A DNA stretch of 64,000 bases. Origin: Terriglobales bacterium (GTDB lineage: Bacteria > Acidobacteriota > Terriglobia > Terriglobales > Acidobacteriaceae). A program made the position numbers and the translations under genes. The notes beneath the pieces were generated by a model, which saw only the letters and a program-made list of their open reading frames with translations, had not been told where the DNA came from and did no database searches. The stretch's first letter is position 1. The number at the start of each line of letters is the position of its first letter. The DNA lies in contig DATMPC010000110.1 in NCBI GenBank assembly GCA_035567895.1, positions 61,232 through 125,231 of the forward strand, given 5' to 3'. Positions 18,078-25,362 of this stretch are shown piece after piece.

Positions 18078-19036
18078 GGTGGAATTCTCCTTTTCTGGAA
18101 ACTGAGTTCTCCGACTATGTCAGACAGGATTCAGAGAGGCCACTGGTAGTTTTGACAAGTCTGCGAGGGGCTCAGCCTGTTCCGCTTTGTTCTTTCATCG
18201 GACCCCCAGACAGTCAGGGGCCCCGTCCCACGTTGAAACAAAAAGGCGCCACTCCACCAATTCCCTGCTCTTTCCCTGTTAAGGCTCAGAACAGGGAATT
18301 TAACAGCGAAAAGAACAGGGAATTATTTTTCCGAACACCAAACCCGCATGGATACTGGGGAAAACGAGAGCGACCAGGGAAATAGCAGGGAATTAACAGA
18401 GAATTTTGTTTGACGCGAGCTTCTCTGCCTACTCGCCAGCCCCTGCCGGCGATTGACCGTTGCATCTACATGAGCCGGGTGCCTATCAGAATCTTCCAAC
18501 GGCCACTCCGTCTAAAAGTTTATTTTTCACGTGATCCCGAAATCTAAAGGACTTATATCGCGAGATCCCACAAATCCCATGGGATATCCCACCCCATCTC
18601 CTGGGATCTCGGTGGGATATCCCAGAAACCGCGGTGGGATCGAGGTGGGATATCCCACACCTTGAACGTGGGATCTCGCTGGGATTCCTCTTGTCTTCTT
18701 GTCCGCGAAACAACGCCGCGCTCGCAAGTGGGTCGCAGACCCCAACACGTGACGCAGACGATCTCGCTGTGGGGAGGTGGGCAGCCACAGCCCCCCGCGA
18801 ACGCCACGAGACTCTGCCTCGGTTGACGGCTCACCTGAGCCTCCCGAAATGGAAAGATGTCGCAGCATCGCTCTTCGCATAATGGCGCGAATCGAGCAGC
18901 AAGAGCAAGGTTCATCCGTTGCTCGCAAGATTTTCCAGCGCAGACGGATCAACAACTTGCAAGCTAAAAGTAAAATATTTGCGCAATCCGTTGCTCTAAG
19001 ACAATTCCACATCCAAATTTAGCAAAAAACGGGCCT
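18078..19036. other. 959-bp gene-free, repeat-rich region
   Basis: No credible gene. It contains repeated CAGGGAAT words (18259-18400), including a 9-bp hairpin TTCCCTGTT/AACAGGGAA (18272-18298), and the 33-bp palindrome array at 18565-18690. Minus-strand ORFs crossing the array encode only low-complexity WDIPPRS repeats. Confidence 0.7.
18565..18690. repeat. 33-bp tandem array of TGGGATATCCCA palindromes
   Basis: Perfect 12-bp palindromes TGGGATATCCCA begin at 18580, 18613 and 18646, exactly 33 bp apart. Half-sites TGGGAT begin at 18602, 18635, 18669 and 18680, and inverted ATCCCA at 18565 and 18574. The underlying unit is about 33 bp with an 11-bp sub-period. Spacing near whole helical turns would suit cooperative protein binding, but a decayed peptide-repeat gene is also possible. 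Confidence 0.75.
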
Positions 19037-19771
19037 TCAGAAATCCCGTTTCTGTATCGTGCTCGTCGAGATTGCAATCAGGACGACTGTACCGATCAGG
19101 CATATCGCGACGCTTGCCCACGGAAAATTCGAGACTACCCATGTTTGCCTGTCAACGTACTCCTGAAGTCGCATGAAGCGCACAAGACTCAAAGCGCGAA
19201 GCCGATCCACGATCGTGCCGTAGAGGTTGAGGATGAGTATTCCGAAGGCAACAACCGGCGCTGTGTATTCACCTTCGATTAAAGACGAAACGAGAATGGA
19301 CATGCCAAACAGGAGTAACCCACCGCTCAGAACAGGCAGTACCAATAAGCAGACGTGCACAAGAGGAATCGGCTGGCGCATGTAGATGGACAAGAGCGCC
19401 AGCATGGCGACCCAGGGGGAGAGGGTCAGTGCAAGAACCTCAGCGAACCCAACCGCAACACGCGACAGGACCAGTTGCGTGCGGCTGACCGGCAAAGCCA
19501 ACGTAAACAAGGTAACCCCAATCGCTCGCTCTCTCAGCAGCCCTGCCATGCCCAACAGGATGGCGGCAATCGTCGTCAACCCCACCTGCCATTGTTGAGC
19601 GAAGAACAGAAGCCTGCGCTCTTCTCGGAGGCCAAACGCAAAGGCCGGCAATCGGCTAAAGCCGTCACCGGTTCCGCGGTCAAGGACGAAGAACCCACAG
19701 AAAAACACGAGCCCGCCCAGGCAGAGGAGAAACCTCCATCTTGTTTCGAGCCATGCCTTATACCAGAGCAT
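19037..19771 (-). CDS. ABC-2 type transporter permease
   Basis: A 244-aa membrane protein with about six hydrophobic spans. It starts MLWYKAWLETRWRFL, a typical ABC-2 permease opening, followed by LGGLVFFCGFFVL, IAAILLGMAGLLRERAIG and a final IAISTSTIQKRDF tail. It overlaps the ATPase gene by 14 bp. With the ATPase it probably forms an exporter; the substrate is unknown, but GntR-controlled systems of this layout often serve antibiotic or cell-envelope stress resistance. Confidence 0.82.
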   Translation of the reverse strand: MLWYKAWLETRWRFLLCLGGLVFFCGFFVLDRGTGDGFSRLPAFAFGLREERRLLFFAQQWQVGLTTIAAILLGMAGLLRERAIGVTLFTLALPVSRTQLVLSRVAVGFAEVLALTLSPWVAMLALLSIYMRQPIPLVHVCLLVLPVLSGGLLLFGMSILVSSLIEGEYTAPVVAFGILILNLYGTIVDRLRALSLVRFMRLQEYVDRQTWVVSNFPWASVAICLIGTVVLIAISTSTIQKRDF

Positions 19772-20672
19772 CAGAGTTCTCCTTTGCGGTTACTGTGTGA
19801 AGGAACAACTCGCGCAAGCTCACGCAATCCACGTCAACGGAGGCAGCGCACAGCGCGTGAGCCTTCTCGACAACTGCGTCGGCATTCCCCTGAGCCAGAA
19901 AAACCGTCTGCCTGCCTGCCGTACTAATATGGGAAATCCCGGGAAGGCGAAACGCGCCACGTGGAGGATCGCCCGTAAAACCCACAGTCACGCGGCGATA
20001 GTCCTGTCGGAGATCGTCCATGGAGACACTCACTCGTAGCTCCCCGCGATCAATGATGCACGCCTGGTCCGCGATACGCTCAACTTCGGCGATCTGATGC
20101 GAGGAGAAGAACACCGTGATTCCCTCGGATGCGGCTGCTACAAGCTCCGAGAGAAACTCTTCGATGCCAACCGGATCAAGCCCTTCACTAGGCTCATCGA
20201 GAATCAGGAGTTGGGGTCGGCGGGCGAGTGCTAGCAGCAGCGCCAGCTTTGTCCTCATGCCCTTTGAGAGTACCTTCACCTTTCGCTGCTTCGGCAGTTC
20301 GAATTGCCGAAGCAGTCGTTGCTCTGTGTCTGTTCGCCAGTCCCTGTAAAACGATCGTGTGAATCGAATCAGTTGCTCGACCGTCATGTATGAGTAGAGC
20401 TGCTTGTCTTCCGCAACATAGGCAACTTCAGCACGCATATGCCGGCTCTGCTTGGCATTCTGGATCGCCCTTCCCAGAACAGTCCCGGATCCGGAACTCG
20501 GGAACGCTATTCCCAGAAGCATCTTGATGGTCGTACTCTTTCCTGCTCCGTTTCGGCCAAGAAAGCCAGTGATTTGTCCACGCTGCACCTTAAGATTAAG
20601 ATCGCAAACAACTGATGCGTCGCCATAGCGCTTTGATAATTCTCGCGTTTCGATCACCAGGTCTGTGCTCAT
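19758..20672 (-). CDS. ABC transporter ATP-binding protein
   Basis: A 304-aa single nucleotide-binding domain of the BcrA/YtrB-like type. Walker A GRNGAGKSTT, the ABC signature region LSKGMRTKLAL, Walker B LLILDEPSEGLD and the switch histidine in FFSSHQIAEVE are intact; a C-terminal ~90-aa extension follows. It overlaps the GntR gene by 4 bp and the permease by 14 bp, so all three are co-translated. Confidence 0.92.
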   Translation of the reverse strand: MSTDLVIETRELSKRYGDASVVCDLNLKVQRGQITGFLGRNGAGKSTTIKMLLGIAFPSSGSGTVLGRAIQNAKQSRHMRAEVAYVAEDKQLYSYMTVEQLIRFTRSFYRDWRTDTEQRLLRQFELPKQRKVKVLSKGMRTKLALLLALARRPQLLILDEPSEGLDPVGIEEFLSELVAAASEGITVFFSSHQIAEVERIADQACIIDRGELRVSVSMDDLRQDYRRVTVGFTGDPPRGAFRLPGISHISTAGRQTVFLAQGNADAVVEKAHALCAASVDVDCVSLRELFLHTVTAKENSDALV

Positions 20673-21064
20673 GGTTTCCTCTCCCTCGATACCTCGTAAA
20701 ACAACTCAGCTTCCAACATGCGGTGAATCTCTTCGTCGGAGAAGCCCTCGTCGCGGAGCGAGTCGACTAACTTCCCAATTCGGGCCTGTGCCCCTCGCAC
20801 GCTATCGGCGCGCGACTTGACGCGTTGTCTTGCAGTCACGTAAGCGCCGGAGCCATGCCGAAGGTCAAGAAGGCCCTCGTGTTCGAGCTCCGAATAAGCT
20901 TTTGCGATCGTGTTGGGACTCACCACCAGCTTCTCCGCAAGGGTTCGGATACCAGGCAATACATCGCCGTGATCCAGAACCCCGGTTTCGATCGCATGGC
21001 GAATCTGCTGGATGAGCTGCAGGTACAGAGGCTGGCCGGCTGCAGGATTGAGTTTGAAGATCAC
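20669..21064 (-). CDS. GntR-family regulator, YtrA type
   Basis: A 131-aa regulator with an N-terminal winged helix (PLYLQLIQQIRHAIETG, LPGIRTLAEKLVVSPNTIAKAYSELEHEGLL) and only a short helical tail, which places it in the YtrA subgroup. I chose GTG at 21064: the protein then begins MIFKLNPAAGQP as in relatives, and a -10 element with an operator-like dyad lies directly upstream. A longer frame to 21118 would read through that dyad. It heads the ABC operon and probably represses it. Confidence 0.87.
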   Translation of the reverse strand: MIFKLNPAAGQPLYLQLIQQIRHAIETGVLDHGDVLPGIRTLAEKLVVSPNTIAKAYSELEHEGLLDLRHGSGAYVTARQRVKSRADSVRGAQARIGKLVDSLRDEGFSDEEIHRMLEAELFYEVSRERKP

Positions 21065-21435
21065 GACCGGTACTGTATCACTGATATGATACAGATGGAC
21101 ACCGACATTGGGGGGCAAGGTTCCACGGTATCGAAAGGCGGGTGGCCGATCCCTTCATTTTGTCTTTGATTCTTGTGACCTTTCAAAACTGCGGGTGCCG
21201 CATCCTTCGCGATGTTCGAAGGATGCGCTCATCCACGCAGATTAGGCAACGACACGCGAGCGCCGAGTAGAATGTCTGCCCGCGTCATCCGTGTCCCATT
21301 CCACCATCACCAATCTCGAACGAAAGGGGACAAAACGAAAAGGGGCAGCCTGACCAGCGCAAATTCTCGAGAGAGTGATATAAAAAGTCGCGCACTTTAG
21401 GCCGACCCCTTTGGTCCAGGAACTGTGCACACGAT
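21065..21435. other. Intergenic region with operator and hairpin
   Basis: A 371-bp gap between divergent genes. It holds the GntR dyad (21073-21094) and a perfect 10-bp hairpin GCATCCTTCG/CGAAGGATGC (21200-21226, 7-nt loop). A possible -10 (TATAAA) lies near 21380 for the rightward gene. No ORF of note. Confidence 0.6.
21073..21094 (-). promoter_or_regulatory. Operator-like dyad upstream of GntR gene
   Basis: CTGTATCA, 6-bp centre, TGATACAG: a perfect 8-bp inverted repeat. On the minus strand its proximal half overlaps TACAGT (complement of 21072-21077), a -10 hexamer 7 bp before the GTG start. The arrangement suits autorepression by blocking RNA polymerase. Confidence 0.65.
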
Positions 21436-21858
21436 ATGGATTCAAATATTACGCAGCAGGAATCTCTTCCGGCGATGTCGAGGCCTTCGACGATTGGGCT
21501 GGCGCTCGGTTTGCTGTGGGTAGGTTTAGTCATCGGTCCACTCAAGTTAGCGTTGAATTGGGCATACCTCGTTTCCCGCTCCGGGGTTGCTTTCAACGTC
21601 TTGGTCGTCGGCGTTGCTTCTGCTTTTTACTGTTTCCTCGTATGGAAGATCGGTGAAGGGAAGAACTGGGCGCGGATTGGTTTTCTGGCGCTGTTCGTGC
21701 TCGGCGTGGCGCCATACATCTTCATTTTGCGCTCTGAATTTGCTCGTTCTCCGCTTATGGGAACAATGAGCATTCTTCAAGCTGGTATTCAGGGTTCGGG
21801 ACTCTTCCTACTTTTCACCAGCCCGGGCAACGAATGGTTTCGGCAGAGGAAAAATTAG
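21436..21858 (+). CDS. Four-span integral membrane protein, unknown
   Basis: A 140-aa protein with four hydrophobic segments (GLALGLLWVGLVIGPLKLAL, VAFNVLVVGVASAFYCFLVW, ARIGFLALFVLGVAPYIFIL, ILQAGIQGSGLFLLF). The pattern resembles short DoxX/DUF-type membrane proteins, but no family is certain. Starts at 21436 or the internal ATG at 21475 are possible. The next in-frame region has no continuing operon. Confidence 0.65.
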   Translation: MDSNITQQESLPAMSRPSTIGLALGLLWVGLVIGPLKLALNWAYLVSRSGVAFNVLVVGVASAFYCFLVWKIGEGKNWARIGFLALFVLGVAPYIFILRSEFARSPLMGTMSILQAGIQGSGLFLLFTSPGNEWFRQRKN

Positions 21859-22174
21859 CAGGCTCCTTGTATCTATGTATCTATGCTTTGCTCGGCGGTG
21901 AGATGCTCTTGTCCGTGATTACAACTCTGTATCCCTCACCTGATGCCTGCAAGAAAGGTGTTCTCGGGTTGCTGAACGAAGGCGATGTTGTGCTCTTGGA
22001 TTCAGAACACAGAGAAGTACCCCAGTGGCGATGGAGAGAGCTATTTTTGACTCCTGGTCCGCCTGAAGATTTTCGAAACTTTCGACTGCGTGTCACTGCG
22101 CAAGGCGCTAACAAGATCGCATAGAGCCGGCACTGATCAGACAACGCTAAGCGCCGAAGGCGCGCCATTCTCGT

Positions 22175-22200
22175 AGCCCATGTGCGGCGAGCCATGGGAA
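22175..22200. repeat. Dispersed repeat copy B (26 bp)
   Basis: Identical over 26 bp to 17478-17503, with the CCCATG/CATGGG inner stem. Confidence 0.65.
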
Positions 22201-22222
22201 CGCGTTAATAGATTTCGTCCCC

Positions 22223-22302
22223 GAGCCCGTAGGGCGGCATTCATGCAGGTGCGTTTGTTGTGGACGACATTTACACGGCTGAGAATGCCGCCCTACGGGC
22301 TC
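22223..22302. repeat. Inverted-repeat element, perfect 20-bp arms
   Basis: GAGCCCGTAGGGCGGCATTC at 22223-22242 is exactly reverse-complementary to 22283-22302, with a 40-bp spacer. No gene inside. Looks like a small palindromic (REP/MITE-like) element. Confidence 0.75.
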
Positions 22303-22416
22303 ACAATGTTTTTCATCTCACCACTACGCCTGTCCCCTTTTGGTTCAATCTGATGTGGGCTGCTCAGCCTAAGAAGTAGCCATCGGATTGCAGAGTTGAG
22401 AGTCGTGGACCTGACT

Positions 22417-23085
22417 CTAGCGCAGAACAATTCCAACTGAGAGCCGAACGTCGCCGAGCAGGCTGCGCCCACCATCATCGTCGCGCCCCACCCACTTCGG
22501 GTTGTAGTCCAGGATCATCCGGAAACTGAATCTGCGGGCGATTCGGATGTCGAATCCGGGGCCTAGTCCCATGGCAAAGCCGGTTTCGCTGGTGCTGGCG
22601 GCGAAATTTACTCCGCTTCCTGACGTCTTAAAGGTGGCGTTGGTGTGAGCGATGCCGACCAGGGTATGCACGAAGGGCGTGAAGCGAGTGTGGTTTCGGA
22701 AGTTGAACTCAGGGCCGATGAGGAAGTTATACAAACGCGGGTTAATGCTGGCGGTTTGCGATACCACGCAACCAGAGCACGGCGCCACATTGACGGGCCC
22801 CTCATCGTAGTGGAAGTGCGCCGAGAAGTCTGCCTTGATGCCGATAAGCCGCGTAAGATTGTGGGTTGCGGAGAGGTCGACTCCCCTCTTGGTTCCGAAG
22901 TCGTCGGTAAAAACGATGTTTGCTCCCGGCTGGGTGAAGTGGAAGACGTTGTACTGGGCCTCTCCGGCATCGAGATAGCCGGCGTAGAACTCGAATCTGG
23001 GGATTTCATTGGGACGAGAGTGTTGGGCCATCATCCACGGCGTAAGGGCTAGGATCGTCAGCGCATACGGAACTAAACGTTGCAT
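22417..23085 (-). CDS. Outer-membrane beta-barrel protein
   Basis: A 222-aa protein with signal peptide (QRLVPYALTILALTPWMMA). It is built of alternating amphipathic strands typical of OmpA/OmpW-like small barrels: FEFYAGYLDAGE, LIGIKADFSAHFHY, FNFLIGPEFNF-like RLYNFLIGPEFNF and a final VRLSVGIVLR. A Cys pair (PCSGC) lies in a predicted loop. The last residue is Arg, not the usual aromatic. Probably an outer-membrane structural protein; no ligand inferred. Confidence 0.75.
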   Translation of the reverse strand: MQRLVPYALTILALTPWMMAQHSRPNEIPRFEFYAGYLDAGEAQYNVFHFTQPGANIVFTDDFGTKRGVDLSATHNLTRLIGIKADFSAHFHYDEGPVNVAPCSGCVVSQTASINPRLYNFLIGPEFNFRNHTRFTPFVHTLVGIAHTNATFKTSGSGVNFAASTSETGFAMGLGPGFDIRIARRFSFRMILDYNPKWVGRDDDGGRSLLGDVRLSVGIVLR

Positions 23086-23207
23086 TTGGCCCTTTCCTTA
23101 CCCACAATGGAGCGCACAACTCAGCGATTCGGATAACTCTGGGCCAGGGGACGGGTTTAGTCCTGTCGGAAAGGCTAAATTTTCCCCACGCTTTCCCGAA
23201 GACTTCT

Positions 23208-25133
23208 GTGGCTACCGAGACCATCACGGTCTATGCCTTCGACGATGTCACCGTCGATTCGCGCACCTGTTGCGTATCGAAAACCGGCGCTCCTGTCCAA
23301 CTTGAACCTAAGGCCTTCAATCTGCTGGTGTATCTCATCGAGAACCGGGACCGTGTGGTAGGAAAGACCGAAATTCTCGATGTGGTCTGGAGAGACACCG
23401 CGGTCAGCGAAAACGTGCTCTCGGTCACCGTCGCCAAGTTGCGCAAGGCATTGGGCGAGGATCCGAAGGCGTCGCGATATATCCAGACGGTGCATACACG
23501 CGGCTATCGGTTTGTCGCAGAAGTGGAGCTGCGAGCTGCCAATGGGACCAATGGAGGTTCCTCGTCAGCGTCCGCGACACACGGAAGCGCAGAGCATCGT
23601 GCTGGGCAGGATGCCGTTGATTCCGGCATCGTCTCGGCCCAAACGCGGCGTCGAGACAGGCTGTTGATTTTGGCAGGTGCGGTCGCTCTTGCGGCCGTTA
23701 TCGCGATCTTCTTTCTATCCAACAGGCAGAGGCAAACGCTTGCTGCACAATCTGCCGCAGGCAGAGCAGCAACAAGCAGCCCTGTAATTTCTATCGCCGT
23801 GCTGCCATTCCGGTCAGCCGGAGGAGACGATGAATACCTTGGAGCAGAGGTCGCCGATTCGCTCGCGACCAAGCTTAGCAACAGCACTCATCTGCGTCTG
23901 ATTCCAGGCACGATTGCTCTTCGTTATGACGATCCGAATCACAGCGCACAGGCGATCGGCAAAGACCTGCACGCGGATTATTTGATTCGCGGCGAGCTTC
24001 CGCAGTCTCATGCCGGTATGAAGGTGCAGTTGCTTCGCGTAGGCGACGGTGCGCAATTGTGGGAAGACACATTCGCAGGCAATCTTGCGGACATCTTTCA
24101 CGCGGAGGAAACAATTGCCGGACGAGTGCTGAATACGCTGATGGTGACTTTGGATCACGAAGAGCGAACACGCTTTTCCAAGCGTTATACAGAAAACCTC
24201 GAAGCGTATGAGGCCTTTCTGAGAGCGCACTACTACATGAATCCGGCGTCAAAGGAAGACATCGAGAAGTCGATTGGATACTTCAAGCAGGCTGTCTCAA
24301 TCGATCCCAAGTATGCGATGGCATATGCCGGGCTTTCCGACGCCTATTCACGTTTGAGTGCCTTCGGCGTTGCTCCGGCAGAATTTGTTCCGCGGTCCCG
24401 TGCTGCTGCCATGAAAGCGCTGGAGGTCGATGAGACGGTGGCATATGCGCATTCCATGCTGGGAAGGATTGCGTACTTGAACGATTGGGATTTCACTCGT
24501 GCAGACGAGGAATACAAGCGCACGCTGCAACTCGAGCCAAGTCTGAAACACCAGTGGTATGCACCTTACCTGCTAAGCTTCAACCACGCGACGGAAGCGG
24601 AAGTCGAGAATAAGAAGTTTGACGATTTTCTTCCATTTTCCCCTGGCATCGCCGTCGCGCAGTTCTATTTTTTTGTCAGGGGATATGACCGCGCTTTGGA
24701 TGTGACCCGCCGCAAACTCGACCTTTATCCTGACAATCCCGCGCCGCATGAATTGTTGGGAGAGATTTATGAAGCCCAACAGCGTTACTCGGAGGCACTC
24801 GCGGAGATTCAGAAAGCTGTCTCACTGTCGAATGGCAATGTTGGTTTGGGCTCGTTAGGGCATTTGTACGCAGTCATGGGCAGGAGAGGCGACGCTCGAA
24901 CCGCCTTGCAGAAGCTGCTTCGCCAGACCAATGTAGCCTACATCTCTCCCTACCAGTTTGCGCTCATCCATGCTGGGCTGGGCGAAAAGGACAAGGCGAT
25001 AGAAAATCTGGAGCGCGCGCACGCCGAACGCTCCTTGTCGCCGGCATCGTTTCGCTTCGATCCGCGACTGGAGAATTTGAGAACCGAGCCACGCTTCCGC
25101 GACTTCGCCCGCAGTGCCGGCCTGCCGCTCTAG
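23208..25133 (+). CDS. Membrane-anchored wHTH transcription regulator with TPR sensor domain
   Basis: A 641-aa protein. Residues ~5-105 are an OmpR/CadC-type winged helix (PVQLEPKAFNLLVYLIENRD, VTVAKLRKALGEDP, TVHTRGYRFVAEVE). A single membrane span (LLILAGAVALAAVIAIFFL, ~residue 155) follows, then a FlgO/TolB-like domain (ISIAVLPFRSAGGDDEYLG) and TPR repeats to the end. It resembles CadC: DNA binding in the cytosol, sensing outside. Start is GTG. This architecture is abundant in Acidobacteria. No target can be named; the divergent barrel gene is one candidate. Confidence 0.88.
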   Translation: MATETITVYAFDDVTVDSRTCCVSKTGAPVQLEPKAFNLLVYLIENRDRVVGKTEILDVVWRDTAVSENVLSVTVAKLRKALGEDPKASRYIQTVHTRGYRFVAEVELRAANGTNGGSSSASATHGSAEHRAGQDAVDSGIVSAQTRRRDRLLILAGAVALAAVIAIFFLSNRQRQTLAAQSAAGRAATSSPVISIAVLPFRSAGGDDEYLGAEVADSLATKLSNSTHLRLIPGTIALRYDDPNHSAQAIGKDLHADYLIRGELPQSHAGMKVQLLRVGDGAQLWEDTFAGNLADIFHAEETIAGRVLNTLMVTLDHEERTRFSKRYTENLEAYEAFLRAHYYMNPASKEDIEKSIGYFKQAVSIDPKYAMAYAGLSDAYSRLSAFGVAPAEFVPRSRAAAMKALEVDETVAYAHSMLGRIAYLNDWDFTRADEEYKRTLQLEPSLKHQWYAPYLLSFNHATEAEVENKKFDDFLPFSPGIAVAQFYFFVRGYDRALDVTRRKLDLYPDNPAPHELLGEIYEAQQRYSEALAEIQKAVSLSNGNVGLGSLGHLYAVMGRRGDARTALQKLLRQTNVAYISPYQFALIHAGLGEKDKAIENLERAHAERSLSPASFRFDPRLENLRTEPRFRDFARSAGLPL

Positions 25134-25362
25134 GGGTGAGTAGACGCCAAGTGCCCTATCTTCATCCAGTACTCTGTGGCCTTGAGCTTCGTTAAGACAT
25201 CCAAGAAGAGGACGCCCTATCCTCCTTGTGGGGTCATCCACGAGAGGCTCGACCTAGGACGTCGGCCGGATTTCCCGACATGTAAGTCCCGCACGCGGAT
25301 GGTGCGAAGTCACTCATCTCGACCGGTTAACCCGACGCGGTTTACTCTCTAACTAGAGCGCA

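Larger units (their letters stand above)
21859..22416. other. Intergenic region with two repeats
   Basis: 558 bp. It contains repeat copy B (22175-22200) and the 20-bp inverted repeat 22223-22302. A plus-strand ORF at 21834-22124 overlaps the preceding gene, has no recognisable features and was not accepted. Confidence 0.55.

Noticed and set aside
18565..18690. CRISPR array
   Set aside because: The 33-bp unit is repeated throughout with no unique spacers, and no cas genes are present.
18486..19012. Minus-strand ORFs rich in WDIPPRS/GISHLDP repeats
   Set aside because: The peptide repeat follows directly from the 33-bp palindrome array; several frames read equally well, and no start or domain supports a gene.
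21834..22124. 96-aa plus-strand ORF after the four-span membrane protein
   Set aside because: It overlaps the preceding gene by 25 bp, has no recognisable domain and ends beside repeats; kept as unlikely.
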